Positions 8,942 to 16,865 of a stretch of 64,000 nt of DNA are shown piece by piece (the first letter of the stretch is position 1; every line of letters begins with the position of its first letter). The DNA is from Haloarcula sp. CBA1127. Its GTDB lineage: Archaea > Halobacteriota > Halobacteria > Halobacteriales > Haloarculaceae. The DNA lies in assembly GCF_001485575.1 (NCBI RefSeq), contig NZ_BCNB01000006.1, forward strand, positions 3,057,922 to 3,121,921. Reading direction: 5' to 3'. The notes under the pieces are model-generated. The model saw nothing but the letters and a program-made list of their open reading frames with translations. It did not search any database and was not told the origin of the DNA. The translations under genes and the position numbers were made by a program.

Positions 8942-9010
8942 CCGACACCGCCGTATAACTCACCGGTCGTTCGCTGACTCAGAAAACGGCGGTAAAGCTG
9001 GCCGCTCCGA

Positions 9011-9346
9011 CTACGCCGTCTCGGCCTGCTGTACCGTCACTTCAACCGTCTCGCCGGCCACGCCGAGTCGGGCGAACTGCGTTCGGACGTGTTCCTTGGC
9101 CGCGTCGATGGCCGCATCGCGCGTCTCGAAGCCACGGGGCATCGGGGATTCGAAGGCGATTCGGATCTCGCGGTCGTCGATGGACTGGACCTGTCCGCCG
9201 CTTTCGACCTCGTAGAAAGCGTCACAGACCCAGACGTAGGGCGTCCCCTCGTCCGGCGCGCCCTTGAACTCGGGCGGCTCCTCACCCGGCTCGTACAGCG
9301 TCCCGGTCAGCGCCGTCCCGCCCGCCGTCCCCCGAATAAGCAACAT
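9011..9346 (-). CDS. Conserved haloarchaeal protein (DUF7113-like)
   Basis: A 111-residue acidic protein starting MLLIRGTAGGTALTGTLYEP; this start is preferred to one nine codons upstream. It contains a compact beta-rich N-terminal half (TPYVWVCDAFYEVESGGQ) and a C-terminal helix with a strand (AAIDAAKEHVRTQFARLG, then VEVTVQQAE). There is no signal peptide or transmembrane segment. The function is unknown. A MITE-like element lies just upstream. Confidence 0.65.
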   Translation of the reverse strand: MLLIRGTAGGTALTGTLYEPGEEPPEFKGAPDEGTPYVWVCDAFYEVESGGQVQSIDDREIRIAFESPMPRGFETRDAAIDAAKEHVRTQFARLGVAGETVEVTVQQAETA

Positions 9347-9386
9347 AGTTACACGTAGGGGCCCCAGCGGCAAAAGATTCTTCGCC

Positions 9387-9394
9387 GGGTCATG
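9387..9394. repeat. Left target-site duplication of the MITE-like element
   Basis: GGGTCATG directly abuts the left end of the 88-bp element. Its partner GGGTCAGG is at 9483-9490 and matches 7 of 8 bases. Confidence 0.55.
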
Positions 9395-9482
9395 GGTATA
9401 TTTAGTTTAGCAATGGCGACTGCAGAGAGCCAGAAAGCCCCGGCTGGCTATTCTTGACTTCTCTACACTAACCAAATATGCC
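9395..9482. mobile_element. MITE-like element, 88 bp, with IS6-type ends
   Basis: The left end, GGTATATTTAGTTTAG, resembles the terminal repeat of the IS6-family element nearby (GGTAGTGTTTAGTTTG, taken from that IS's right end). The right end, AACCAAATATGCC, is a weaker inverted copy. Flanking 8-mers GGGTCATG and GGGTCAGG match at 7 of 8 positions, the duplication length typical of IS6-family insertion. The interior has no coding capacity and holds a small AGCCAG/CTGGCT hairpin (about 9428-9449). The element abuts the end of the endonuclease gene, whose stop codon lies inside the right duplication. Confidence 0.55.
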
Positions 9483-9490
9483 GGGTCAGG
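9483..9490. repeat. Right target-site duplication of the MITE-like element
   Basis: GGGTCAGG, the 7/8 partner of 9387-9394. Bases 9486-9488 within it are the TGA stop of the minus-strand endonuclease gene. Confidence 0.5.
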
Positions 9491-10277
9491 GCTCGCAGTC
9501 GACCACGACGGGCAGGTGGTCGGAGCCGTAGTGGTCGTCGTCGCGGTCGGCAATGACCGCTCTGGTGTCGACGGCCACGTCCTCGCTGACGAACACGTGG
9601 TCGATCCCCATCTCGGGAAGCAGCTCGTGGAAGTCGGTTCGGCTTGTCGTCGGGCCGTGGGTGACGGTCGCTGTGTCGCGGGTGTCGACGAGCCGGCGGC
9701 CATCCGGGAGTTCGTGCCCCTCGGCGCGCTCGTAGGCCGGTTCACCGACGACACAGTTGAAATCGCCCATCACCACTGCGGGCGCATCCCGGGCGGCAGA
9801 ATCGAGATGGTCAAGCACCAGTTCGATACCTGAACGGCGGGCGTCAGCACCCTCGTGGTCCAGATGCGTGTTCAGACACAGGAGGTCAGCGTCAGCATCG
9901 CGGTCACGAAGGCGGGCCCAGGTCGCTACGCGGGGATAGGCGGCGTCCCAGCCGACGCTGCTCGGCTCGGCGGGCTGTTCGGAGAGCCAGAACGTGTTCG
10001 TGGCCGCACAATCGAAGCGCTCGGCCCGGTAGCCGATGGCCGTGTGCTCCCCGCCGGCATCGACGGAGTCCCGCGGGTCACCGACCCACTCGTAGCCGTC
10101 CAGCAACACCTCTAGCTCCCGGAGTTGGTGTGCCATCGCCTCCTGCACCCCGATAATATCGGGGTCGTGATACTGGATGGTCCCCGCCACCAGCCGCCGC
10201 CTGTGGGGCCACCCGTCTACCCCATCCCCGGCGGTATCGTACCGCACATTGAAAGACATCACCCGCGTCGGCTTCAT
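9486..10277 (-). CDS. Endonuclease/exonuclease/phosphatase family hydrolase
   Basis: A 263-residue metal-dependent phosphodiesterase of the DNase I / sphingomyelinase / inositol-phosphatase fold. Start at MKPTRVMSFNVRYD; the longer open frame upstream would run into the insertion sequence and is artificial. Motifs: MSFNVRYD, the metal ligand IIGVQEAM, LCLNTHLDHEG, VVMGDFNCVVGE, and the C-terminal catalytic YGSDHLPVV. There is no signal peptide, so a cytoplasmic enzyme is likely; the substrate is unknown. An IS6 element has landed about 40 bases upstream of the start. Confidence 0.85.
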   Translation of the reverse strand: MKPTRVMSFNVRYDTAGDGVDGWPHRRRLVAGTIQYHDPDIIGVQEAMAHQLRELEVLLDGYEWVGDPRDSVDAGGEHTAIGYRAERFDCAATNTFWLSEQPAEPSSVGWDAAYPRVATWARLRDRDADADLLCLNTHLDHEGADARRSGIELVLDHLDSAARDAPAVVMGDFNCVVGEPAYERAEGHELPDGRRLVDTRDTATVTHGPTTSRTDFHELLPEMGIDHVFVSEDVAVDTRAVIADRDDDHYGSDHLPVVVDCEP

Positions 10278-10316
10278 ATGCGTTCGTTGACAGCCATCCG
10301 GGTAAGGTTTCACATT

Positions 10317-10324
10317 CATGCTGC
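10317..10324. repeat. Left target-site duplication of the IS6 element
   Basis: CATGCTGC directly precedes the IS left end and is repeated exactly at 11021-11028, the 8-bp duplication expected of an IS6-family insertion. Confidence 0.9.
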
Positions 10325-11020
10325 GGTCGTGTTTAGTTAAGCGTGAAAAGTGAGGCGGACAGATTTCTTGGTGCCTATGCCAGAAATCAGCCGCCTCAGC
10401 GGACATAGAGACTGGATTGATTTGGATTTTGTGGAGCGTGAGCGGACACCCGAGTCGGCGATGGCGTTGGGTATTAAATCCCACGTTGCGGGACTGTCGT
10501 TGTCGAATACCGTCGAATTACTCGATTCGCTGGGTGTCCGACGCAGTCGGAAAGCGATCCACGATTGGGTTCAGAAAGCCGATCTACAGCCCGAATCTGG
10601 GAAATCTCCGAATCAGGTTGCGCTCGACGAAACAGTGATTCGCATCAATAATCAGCAATTCTGGCTGTACGCTGCCGCCGATCCGCAGTCGAACGAACTG
10701 CTTCACGTCCGGCTGTTTGCGACGACTACGACCACCCTCACGGAAATTTTCCTGCGCGAACTTCGGCAAAAACACGATGTCGAAACTGCTGTCTTTCTGG
10801 TCGATGGCGCTCAACACCTCCAAACTGCACTGCAACGAACTGGACTCCGATTTCAGATGTGTCGCAACGGAAATCGGAACGCTGTCGAACGGATTTTTCG
10901 AGAACTGAAGCGTCGAACCTCGTCGTTTTCAAACTCCTTCAGTCACGTCGACCCGGAAACCGCCGAAAACTGGTTGCAGAGTTTCGCTTGCTGGCATAAT
11001 GCTACAAACTAAACACTACC
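10325..11020 (+). mobile_element. IS6-family insertion sequence, 696 bp, intact
   Basis: The ends are 14-bp inverted repeats: left GGTCGTGTTTAGTT and, read inward from the right end, GGTAGTGTTTAGTT (13 of 14 identical). Perfect 8-bp repeats CATGCTGC flank it. It carries one complete transposase gene that fills nearly the whole element. Its base composition is visibly richer in A+T than the neighbouring genes, which fits recent acquisition. It sits in the short divergent promoter region between the endonuclease-family gene and herA. Confidence 0.93.
10377..11012 (+). CDS. IS6-family transposase
   Basis: A 211-residue DDE transposase of the haloarchaeal IS6 type. The start is MPEISRLSGHRDWIDLDFVE; a few upstream codons are open but less likely. 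An N-terminal HTH-like region (VRRSRKAIHDWVQKA) precedes the catalytic core. The probable triad is D84 (VALDETVI), D143 (FLVDGAQ) and E171 (NAVERIFRELKRR). No frameshift or premature stop is seen, and the stop codon lies 8 bases inside the right end, so the element should be able to mobilise itself. Confidence 0.93.
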   Translation: MPEISRLSGHRDWIDLDFVERERTPESAMALGIKSHVAGLSLSNTVELLDSLGVRRSRKAIHDWVQKADLQPESGKSPNQVALDETVIRINNQQFWLYAAADPQSNELLHVRLFATTTTTLTEIFLRELRQKHDVETAVFLVDGAQHLQTALQRTGLRFQMCRNGNRNAVERIFRELKRRTSSFSNSFSHVDPETAENWLQSFACWHNATN

Positions 11021-11028
11021 CATGCTGC
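11021..11028. repeat. Right target-site duplication of the IS6 element
   Basis: CATGCTGC, an exact copy of 10317-10324. Joining the two flanks would restore a divergent promoter gap of roughly 85 bases between the endonuclease gene and herA. Confidence 0.9.
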
Positions 11029-11068
11029 TGGGGAAAGGTGTTAATCCCCGGCTACCCTGAACTGGGGT

Positions 11069-12919
11069 ATGTCCGACCTCGGGGATTTCACTGATTTCGA
11101 CGGCGACGACGCGGCGGCCGACGACGAGGCCGCACAGTCGGCCGAGACGGCCGACGACGGCGATGGAGCTGTCGATGCGTCGGGGGAAACCGACCCGACA
11201 ACACAGTCTGCAGACGATGACTTCGAAGATATGGATGTGACACCGGCCGGAACAGACACCGGCCTCGGCGTCCTCTCGGCCGCGAATGGCCTCCGAATCA
11301 GCGAAGAGGCGGAGGAAACGGTCCTCCGGGCGTACGTCACCGCGCGGAACCGCTCGCGTCTGCGCATCGGCACGTATTTGCTCGTCCCCTATCCAGGCGG
11401 TGAGCGCCTGTTCTGCCGCATCAAGGCCCTGGAGTACGCCCAGGAGTTCCACGCCGACGACGCGACCGAAATCCACGCCCGGCGAGCGATGCGGGAGCGC
11501 GGCATCGACGAGCGGGATTTCAAATTCATCGCCGAGCTTGAGCCGGTTGCAGTGCTGTACAGCGACGGCGGCGAACTCAAACGCCGGATGACCGACCGGG
11601 TGCCAAAACCCGAAACCGTCGTCCGGGAGGCCACCGACAAGTCAGAAATCAAGACCGGCCTGAAGATTCCCGAGGACGGCGTCTTTCTGGGCCACCTCGC
11701 CGTCGGTGGGGAAAAGGTCCGGACGGCCGCCGAGCCGCCGACCATCGACTACCGGCTGAAAGACGACTACGACGCCGGCGACCCGCTCGTGTTCCGGCAC
11801 ACCCTCGTCGCAGGTGGGACTGGGTCCGGGAAGACCCACAGTTCGAAGAACGTCCTGCGGCAGTATCTCGGCCGGACCTACGAGATGGGCGACGGCCGCA
11901 CGCCCGAACTCGCGGTCGTCCAGTTCGATCCGCAGGACGAGTACGCCCAGATGCACGACGACAACCCCGCGATGACTGACGAGTTCGAGCGCCGCTGTGA
12001 GCGGGAGGGCGTCGCCTACGGCGGCCACGACGACACCATCGCCTTCGTCCCCAAGGTGGCCGGGGCCGACTACAACGCCAGCCACCACCGCGCCGAGCAG
12101 GTGGAGTTCACAATCCCGTTCTCGCTCGTCCACGACAACCCCTGGCTCATCGCCGGGTCGAGCCTGAACGACAATCAGTACGGCGCGCTGGTGAACACAC
12201 TGCTCCCGCGGTTCAAGCGCGAATACGGGGAGGGCGGGACCTACAGCGACTTCCGGACCTTCCTCGGGGACCCCGCGCTCAAGGAGGAACTGGACGAAGC
12301 GGGCGACGTCCACGAGGCCACGTTCGACGCCGTCAAGCGCCGCGTCCAAGGCTTCGGTACGGTCTTCGATCAAGATGCCCGACCAATCACCGACCAGATT
12401 TCGCAGTTCGTCCGCGACGGCGGGCTGACGGTCATCCCGACCTATCACATCACGGACTCCCGGACCGCATCGACAATCGTATTGGCCGTCTCCAGCCTGC
12501 TCATCGACCAGAAGCTCTCGAACGACCCGGACTACGACCGCATCAAGGAGACGCCGCTCGTCCTCGGGATGGACGAGGCCCACAACTTCCTCACTGACGC
12601 CGACAGCGTCCAGGGGCGCAAGGTCATCGGGAAGTTCACCGAAGCCGCCAAACAGGGCCGGAAGGAGCGCCTCGGCCTGTACCTCATCACGCAGGACCCA
12701 CAGGACATCGCCGACCCGGTGTTCAAGCAGATCAACACGACGATGGTCCTCAACCTCGGCGACGAGGACGCCATCTCGGCGGTGAACATCCCCAGCAATC
12801 TGGAATCGAAGGTCCCCTACATGGAGAAGGGCCAGCGGGTCGTCTACTCGCCCGATAACTCCGAGCCGGTCGAACTGATCGGCCTGTCGACATGCGTGAC
12901 CCGTCACGGGCGGGACTGA
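11069..12919 (+). CDS. herA: HerA-type hexameric ATPase/DNA translocase
   Basis: A 616-residue FtsK-HerA superfamily ATPase, the usual partner of NurA in resecting double-strand breaks. About 60 residues of very acidic N-terminus precede a beta-barrel (HAS) region (GTYLLVPYPGGERLFCRI). Walker A is GGTGSGKTHSSKN at about residue 249 and Walker B is LVLGMDEAHNF at about 500. A C-terminal AAKQGRKERLGLYLITQDPQ segment carries the sensor region. A GTTAATCC box about 25 bases before the ATG lies to the right of the IS duplication, so the promoter core appears to have survived the insertion. Confidence 0.88.
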   Translation: MSDLGDFTDFDGDDAAADDEAAQSAETADDGDGAVDASGETDPTTQSADDDFEDMDVTPAGTDTGLGVLSAANGLRISEEAEETVLRAYVTARNRSRLRIGTYLLVPYPGGERLFCRIKALEYAQEFHADDATEIHARRAMRERGIDERDFKFIAELEPVAVLYSDGGELKRRMTDRVPKPETVVREATDKSEIKTGLKIPEDGVFLGHLAVGGEKVRTAAEPPTIDYRLKDDYDAGDPLVFRHTLVAGGTGSGKTHSSKNVLRQYLGRTYEMGDGRTPELAVVQFDPQDEYAQMHDDNPAMTDEFERRCEREGVAYGGHDDTIAFVPKVAGADYNASHHRAEQVEFTIPFSLVHDNPWLIAGSSLNDNQYGALVNTLLPRFKREYGEGGTYSDFRTFLGDPALKEELDEAGDVHEATFDAVKRRVQGFGTVFDQDARPITDQISQFVRDGGLTVIPTYHITDSRTASTIVLAVSSLLIDQKLSNDPDYDRIKETPLVLGMDEAHNFLTDADSVQGRKVIGKFTEAAKQGRKERLGLYLITQDPQDIADPVFKQINTTMVLNLGDEDAISAVNIPSNLESKVPYMEKGQRVVYSPDNSEPVELIGLSTCVTRHGRD

Positions 12920-12988
12920 CAGACTGCAGGCCAACTCACCGATTGCAGCGGGCCGAAGATTCAAACCGGCCCCAGCGGAAGTGGGTAT

Positions 12989-13420
12989 ATGGAAAAGCGA
13001 ATCCTCGTTCCGGTCGACAGTTCAGATCAAGCAACGGTCGCCTGTTCGTTCGCAGCCGAGGAGCATCCCGACGCAACGATCGTCCTCCTGCACGTCATCA
13101 ACCCCGCAGAGGCGGGCTACAGCGCAGAGGCCTCGATTCCCTCCTTCTCCGAGGAGTGGTACGAAAAACAGAAAGCCACAGCGGAGGACCTGCTCGACGA
13201 ACTCGAAGCGGAGGTGACCGAGTCCGGTGTCGAGTCCGTCGAACGCGTCGTCGAGGTCGGGCGACCGACGAAGGTCATCGTGGAGTACGCGGACGAGCAC
13301 GACATCAACCAGATTGTCATGGGAAGCCACGGCCGCTCGGGGATGTCCCGCATCCTGCTGGGCAGCGTCGCCGAAATCGTCGTCAGACGGGCGTCCATCC
13401 CCGTAACTGTCGTCAGATAG
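12989..13420 (+). CDS. Universal stress protein (UspA family)
   Basis: A 143-residue single-domain Usp protein. It begins with the ATP-binding strand RILVPVDSSDQA and ends with the G-2X-G-9X-G(S) nucleotide motif GSHGRSGMSRILLGSVAEIV, so it probably binds ATP. The precise role of Usp proteins in haloarchaea is not known. It converges tail-to-tail with a second Usp gene, with one base between the stops. Confidence 0.88.
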   Translation: MEKRILVPVDSSDQATVACSFAAEEHPDATIVLLHVINPAEAGYSAEASIPSFSEEWYEKQKATAEDLLDELEAEVTESGVESVERVVEVGRPTKVIVEYADEHDINQIVMGSHGRSGMSRILLGSVAEIVVRRASIPVTVVR

Positions 13421-13421
13421 C

Positions 13422-13865
13422 TTACGGGTGCCGGATGATATGGACGTCGTATTCAGGGTCTTCTGATACTGGAGAGCCGACGCTACAGACCGGCGTCGAC
13501 ACCCGCCCGGCGTTTTCACTGCCGATGAACACGATCGAGGCCTCCTCTTCGTGAGCGACCTCTCTGATCGTCCGGGTGATATTCGTCGTCGTTGACGCCA
13601 TCGAGCTCACGTCTTCCGGGACCTCGTAGCGGAACGACGCCGCCGGGGCGACCGACTCGGCTTGCTCTCGCATCCGGTCGGCGACCGCCTCGACAGTGAA
13701 CGCCTCGTCCGCATCGGTCCAGCCGCGTTCCCGCGCGTACGCCGCATCGTCCGGGATAACGGACAGCGCAGTGATGTCCTCGTCGCGGTAGTCCGCGAAC
13801 TCCATCGCCCGCGTGAGCGCGGCTTTCGACAGGTCCGAACCGTCGAAGGGCACAAGTAGTACCAT
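13422..13865 (-). CDS. Universal stress protein-like protein
   Basis: A 147-residue Usp-fold protein starting MVLLVPFDGSDLSKAAL. The N-terminal strand and the VAHEEEASIVFIGSENAG segment fit the family. The usual GxxGx9G ATP loop is degenerate here (GSENAGRVSTPVCSVGSPVS), so nucleotide binding may be lost, in contrast to its convergent neighbour. A GTGATTTATTGG TATA-like box lies about 25 bases upstream of the start. Confidence 0.78.
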   Translation of the reverse strand: MVLLVPFDGSDLSKAALTRAMEFADYRDEDITALSVIPDDAAYARERGWTDADEAFTVEAVADRMREQAESVAPAASFRYEVPEDVSSMASTTTNITRTIREVAHEEEASIVFIGSENAGRVSTPVCSVGSPVSEDPEYDVHIIRHP

Positions 13866-14022
13866 ATCCCTCCTGTCGCCCGGTTGTGATTTATTGGTTC
13901 CGCAAGCCGGTACGGTTTAAGCGAGACAGTGTCGGCGGCGACATACCACAGTCCAGCGGTAAGCCGAGCGAATAATCCGGCAAGGTGTCTGTAACTAACT
14001 ATGTTGCGTGTGACCGATAGGC

Positions 14023-14736
14023 ATGGAATCGATAGACGACGCACTCAGGTATCCCATGGAAGACGACGACTGGACCATGACCGTTCTCATCGGTGGCGTC
14101 CTCAGCCTCCTCGTATTTCTCCTCGTCCCCGCTATCCTCGTGTACGGCTATCTCGTTCAGGCAGTCCGCGAGCGGGCAGACGGAGCGACACAGCCGCCGG
14201 GGTTCGAGGACTGGGGCGAACTGTTCGTCGACGGCCTCAAAGCCTGGGTCATCGGCATCGTGTATATGCTCGTCCCGCTCGTCGTGTTCGGGGTGACCGT
14301 CGGCGGCAGCCTGTTCGCGATGGCGACCGGAACTCGCGCCGGAGCGGGTGCCGGTCTGGCCGGCCTCTTCGGCGGGCTGGCGATATCGTTCGTCCTGTCG
14401 CTGGTGTTCGGCTACGTGGCGACGGCCGCCATCATCCACTTCGCCTGTACCGGCGAGTTCGGTGCCGGGTTCGACTTCGGGACGCTCCGGAAGTTAGTCA
14501 TGTCCCCGGAGTACGCGACGCCGTGGCTGGTCTCGATTGCGCTGTTCATCGCCGCCAACGTCGTGGTGAACTTGCTCAACGTCGTTCCGTTCATCGGCTC
14601 GCTCATCGCCGTGATTCTCAGTCCGTTCGCCACCTTCTACGTGCTGGTCGTCGCGACGGACCTCTGGGCCGGCGGCTACAACGCCGCACTCGACGAGCGG
14701 GACGAACCGGAGTCGGTCGGGACGGCAACGGTTTAG
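14023..14736 (+). CDS. DUF4013 integral membrane protein
   Basis: A 237-residue membrane protein with about five to six hydrophobic segments, the first at residues 22-45 (TVLIGGVLSLLVFLLVPAIL). The GYLVQAVRERADGATQPPGF motif followed by DWGELFVDGLKAW is characteristic of DUF4013. The function is unknown; the family is widespread in haloarchaea and methanogens. Its stop overlaps by four bases the stop of the convergent KaiC-like gene. Confidence 0.85.
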   Translation: MESIDDALRYPMEDDDWTMTVLIGGVLSLLVFLLVPAILVYGYLVQAVRERADGATQPPGFEDWGELFVDGLKAWVIGIVYMLVPLVVFGVTVGGSLFAMATGTRAGAGAGLAGLFGGLAISFVLSLVFGYVATAAIIHFACTGEFGAGFDFGTLRKLVMSPEYATPWLVSIALFIAANVVVNLLNVVPFIGSLIAVILSPFATFYVLVVATDLWAGGYNAALDERDEPESVGTATV

Positions 14737-15905
14737 AAGATGTTGGCCTGCTGGTAGACCGAGATGCCGTCGTTCGTTATCTCGTAGGGTTTCGTCTCCC
14801 GCGAGTGGTTCGCGTTCCGTATCTTCTGAATCTCGACGGCAAGTCGCGTCTCGCCAGTGTCCGACCGGACGTACTGAAGGATGAACACCGCGTCGGTCAG
14901 GTATTCGATGATACCATGTCTGGACGCGAAGGGGTTGTTCTCACTGGCCTCGGAGACGAGCATCGTCGTCACGCCGGCCTGTTTCAGCGACCGGGTGAAA
15001 TCGAACACTTCGGTGCGTCTACGGGACTGATCGTCGTACATCATCTCGAGCAGCGAGACGGAGTCGAGTACCAGCCGGTCGGCGTCGAATTTCTCGATGA
15101 GTGCCGGCAGCTCGCCACGAATGTTGTCGAGGCTGTTTGCCATCTCGACCGGGTCGAGGTCGACGATCGCAAGCTGGCCCTGTTCCTCGTACTCCTCGAA
15201 CCCCCAGCCGCGGTCACCGGCGGTGTCCAGTATCGCGTCGTGAGACTGTTCGAGCGTCAGAAAAACCGCGTTCTCGCCGTTCCGAAGGCCGTGGTGCAGG
15301 AACTGCAGCCCGAACGTCGTCTTCCCGGTTCCGGCTGAACCGATAGTGACGATGAGATGCCGCTGTGGAATCCCGCCCTGAATCATCTGGTCGAGCCCCT
15401 CGATACCGATGTCGACCCGCGGGATGTCGGACTCGAACTCCTCCTCGAAGTCGCTCCCGCTGTCACCGTCACCGCTGCCGGCAGATTCGAACGCGGTGGC
15501 GAAGTCGTCGTCGAAGAGCCCGCCGCCATCGTCGTCGGAGGACCCAACGTCGGCATCGGCAGGCCCACTCTCGCTGCTGAAGGGGTCACCGCTGCTGTTG
15601 TCGAACGGGCTGCTATCACTGTCCCCGCCAGAAGCGGCGCTGCCGTCATCATCAGATGGGCTGCTATCACTGTCTTCGCTAAAATCAGCGCTTCCATCGT
15701 CACCGAACGGGCTGCTCTCACCACTGCTACTGCCGTCGTCACTGTCTGCCGCAAACGGCTCAGTGTCCGCAGCTGTAGGCTCTTCGGCGCCGCTCTCGGA
15801 TTGTGTCGCCGAAGTATCGTCGGTATCCGTCTGTTCGCTGTCGCCGCCCTCATCGTCCAGCGCACTTTCGAACCAGTCGTCGTCGGACCCGTCGTCCCCG
15901 CTCAT
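14733..15905 (-). CDS. KaiC/RAD55-like RecA-superfamily ATPase with acidic N-terminal tail
   Basis: A 390-residue protein. The start MSGDDGSDDDWFE is chosen because upstream codons in frame look non-coding. Residues about 1-160 are an extreme Ser/Asp/Glu/Gly-rich, presumably disordered segment with short repeats such as SSPFDN and DSSPSDDDG. A single KaiC-like domain follows: PRVDIGIEGLDQMIQGGIP, Walker A GSAGTGKTTFGLQFL at about residue 187, and Walker B RLVLDSVSLLEMM. A basic IQKIRNANHSRETKPYEI stretch is near the end. Such single-domain RAD55-like ATPases are usually signalling proteins in archaea; the partner is unknown. Confidence 0.85.
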   Translation of the reverse strand: MSGDDGSDDDWFESALDDEGGDSEQTDTDDTSATQSESGAEEPTAADTEPFAADSDDGSSSGESSPFGDDGSADFSEDSDSSPSDDDGSAASGGDSDSSPFDNSSGDPFSSESGPADADVGSSDDDGGGLFDDDFATAFESAGSGDGDSGSDFEEEFESDIPRVDIGIEGLDQMIQGGIPQRHLIVTIGSAGTGKTTFGLQFLHHGLRNGENAVFLTLEQSHDAILDTAGDRGWGFEEYEEQGQLAIVDLDPVEMANSLDNIRGELPALIEKFDADRLVLDSVSLLEMMYDDQSRRRTEVFDFTRSLKQAGVTTMLVSEASENNPFASRHGIIEYLTDAVFILQYVRSDTGETRLAVEIQKIRNANHSRETKPYEITNDGISVYQQANIF

Positions 15906-15983
15906 ACGCACGACCACCAGCCACACGAACGGCCCATGGAAGTGGATACGCGTCGGGACGGATATAATTGCCGTCGTAGAGGG

Positions 15984-15989
15984 TTTATA
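15984..15989 (+). promoter_or_regulatory. TATA box of NAD kinase gene
   Basis: TTTATA centred 27 bases before the NAD kinase ATG at 16014, the spacing of a leaderless haloarchaeal promoter. It supports the short start for that gene. Confidence 0.6.
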
Positions 15990-16013
15990 TGCGGCCGGCG
16001 GGAACGTCCGGCA

Positions 16014-16865
16014 ATGACTGTCGGTATCGTCGCGCAGCGGGACAACGACCGGGCCATGTCGCTTGCGAGTACACTGTGTGACCGACTGCGCGCCACGTCG
16101 GCGGCCGTCGTCGTGGATGAAACGACCGCCGGAGCGCTGGGTGACCACGACGCATGGGAGGCAGCCGTGCCCGATTCGGCTCCGGTCGATGAGATGTCCG
16201 CCTGTGACCTCGTCGTGAGTATCGGCGGCGACGGGACGTTTCTGTACGCAGCCCGCGGTGCGGGGTCAACACCGATACTGGGGGTCAATCTCGGCGAAGT
16301 CGGCTTTCTGAACGCTATCGCACCCGAAGAAGCCGTCGAGACCGTCGTCGCGGAGGTCGAACACATCCAGAAAACCGGGAGCGCCAGAACGCGAGCCAAG
16401 CCACGGCTGCAGGCCAGCGGCGACGACTGGGAGCTTTCGCCGGCGCTGAACGAGGTCGTCGTGCAGGGGGAACGCCGCGGTCACGGCGGCGGGGCGACGC
16501 TCGACGTGTACGTCGACGACTCGCTGTACACGTCCGGCCACGCCGACGGCGTGCTGGTGGCGACACCCACCGGCTCGACAGCGTACAATCTCAGCGAACG
16601 CGGCCCGCTCGTCCACCCCGACGTGGCCGGTCTCATCGTCACCGGGATGGCAGACGAGATGGGGACACCGCCGCTGGTCGTCGACGTTGACAGCGAAATC
16701 GTCGTCGAACTCACAGACGCCGACAGCGGTGTCGTCGTCAGTGACGGTCGGGTTCGAAAGGACGTGGTCCCGCCGGAGCGGATAACAATCTCGCGTGCGG
16801 GCGAGCCGGTCCGACTTGCCGGGCCGCCGCTTGATTTCTTCACCGCACTCGACAAGCTAGCCTAA
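16014..16865 (+). CDS. nadK: NAD kinase
   Basis: Phosphorylates NAD+ to NADP+. Start at MTVGIVAQRDNDRAM, 283 residues; the frame is open for another 219 codons upstream, but those are antisense to the KaiC-like gene's low-complexity region. The diagnostic GGDG motif is at about residue 70 (VSIGGDGTFLYAAR). The ALNEVVVQ substrate motif and the conserved GVLVATPTGSTAYNLS loop are present. It is the only gene here besides nadABC that acts in NAD(P) metabolism and is not linked to that operon. Confidence 0.93.
   Translation: MTVGIVAQRDNDRAMSLASTLCDRLRATSAAVVVDETTAGALGDHDAWEAAVPDSAPVDEMSACDLVVSIGGDGTFLYAARGAGSTPILGVNLGEVGFLNAIAPEEAVETVVAEVEHIQKTGSARTRAKPRLQASGDDWELSPALNEVVVQGERRGHGGGATLDVYVDDSLYTSGHADGVLVATPTGSTAYNLSERGPLVHPDVAGLIVTGMADEMGTPPLVVDVDSEIVVELTDADSGVVVSDGRVRKDVVPPERITISRAGEPVRLAGPPLDFFTALDKLA

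Noticed and set aside
12892..13554. 220-residue plus-strand frame over the two Usp genes
   Set aside because: Basic, low-complexity translation with no domain; it overlaps two well-supported Usp genes.
14001..15338. 445-residue open frame on the plus strand
   Set aside because: Arginine-rich, lacks any domain, and overlaps in another frame the clear DUF4013 gene and, antisense, the KaiC-like gene; a GC-driven shadow.
15357..16013. Extension of the NAD kinase frame by 219 codons
   Set aside because: It is antisense to the repetitive acidic tail of the KaiC-like gene and has no family similarity; the TATA box and the conserved N-terminus support the start at 16014.
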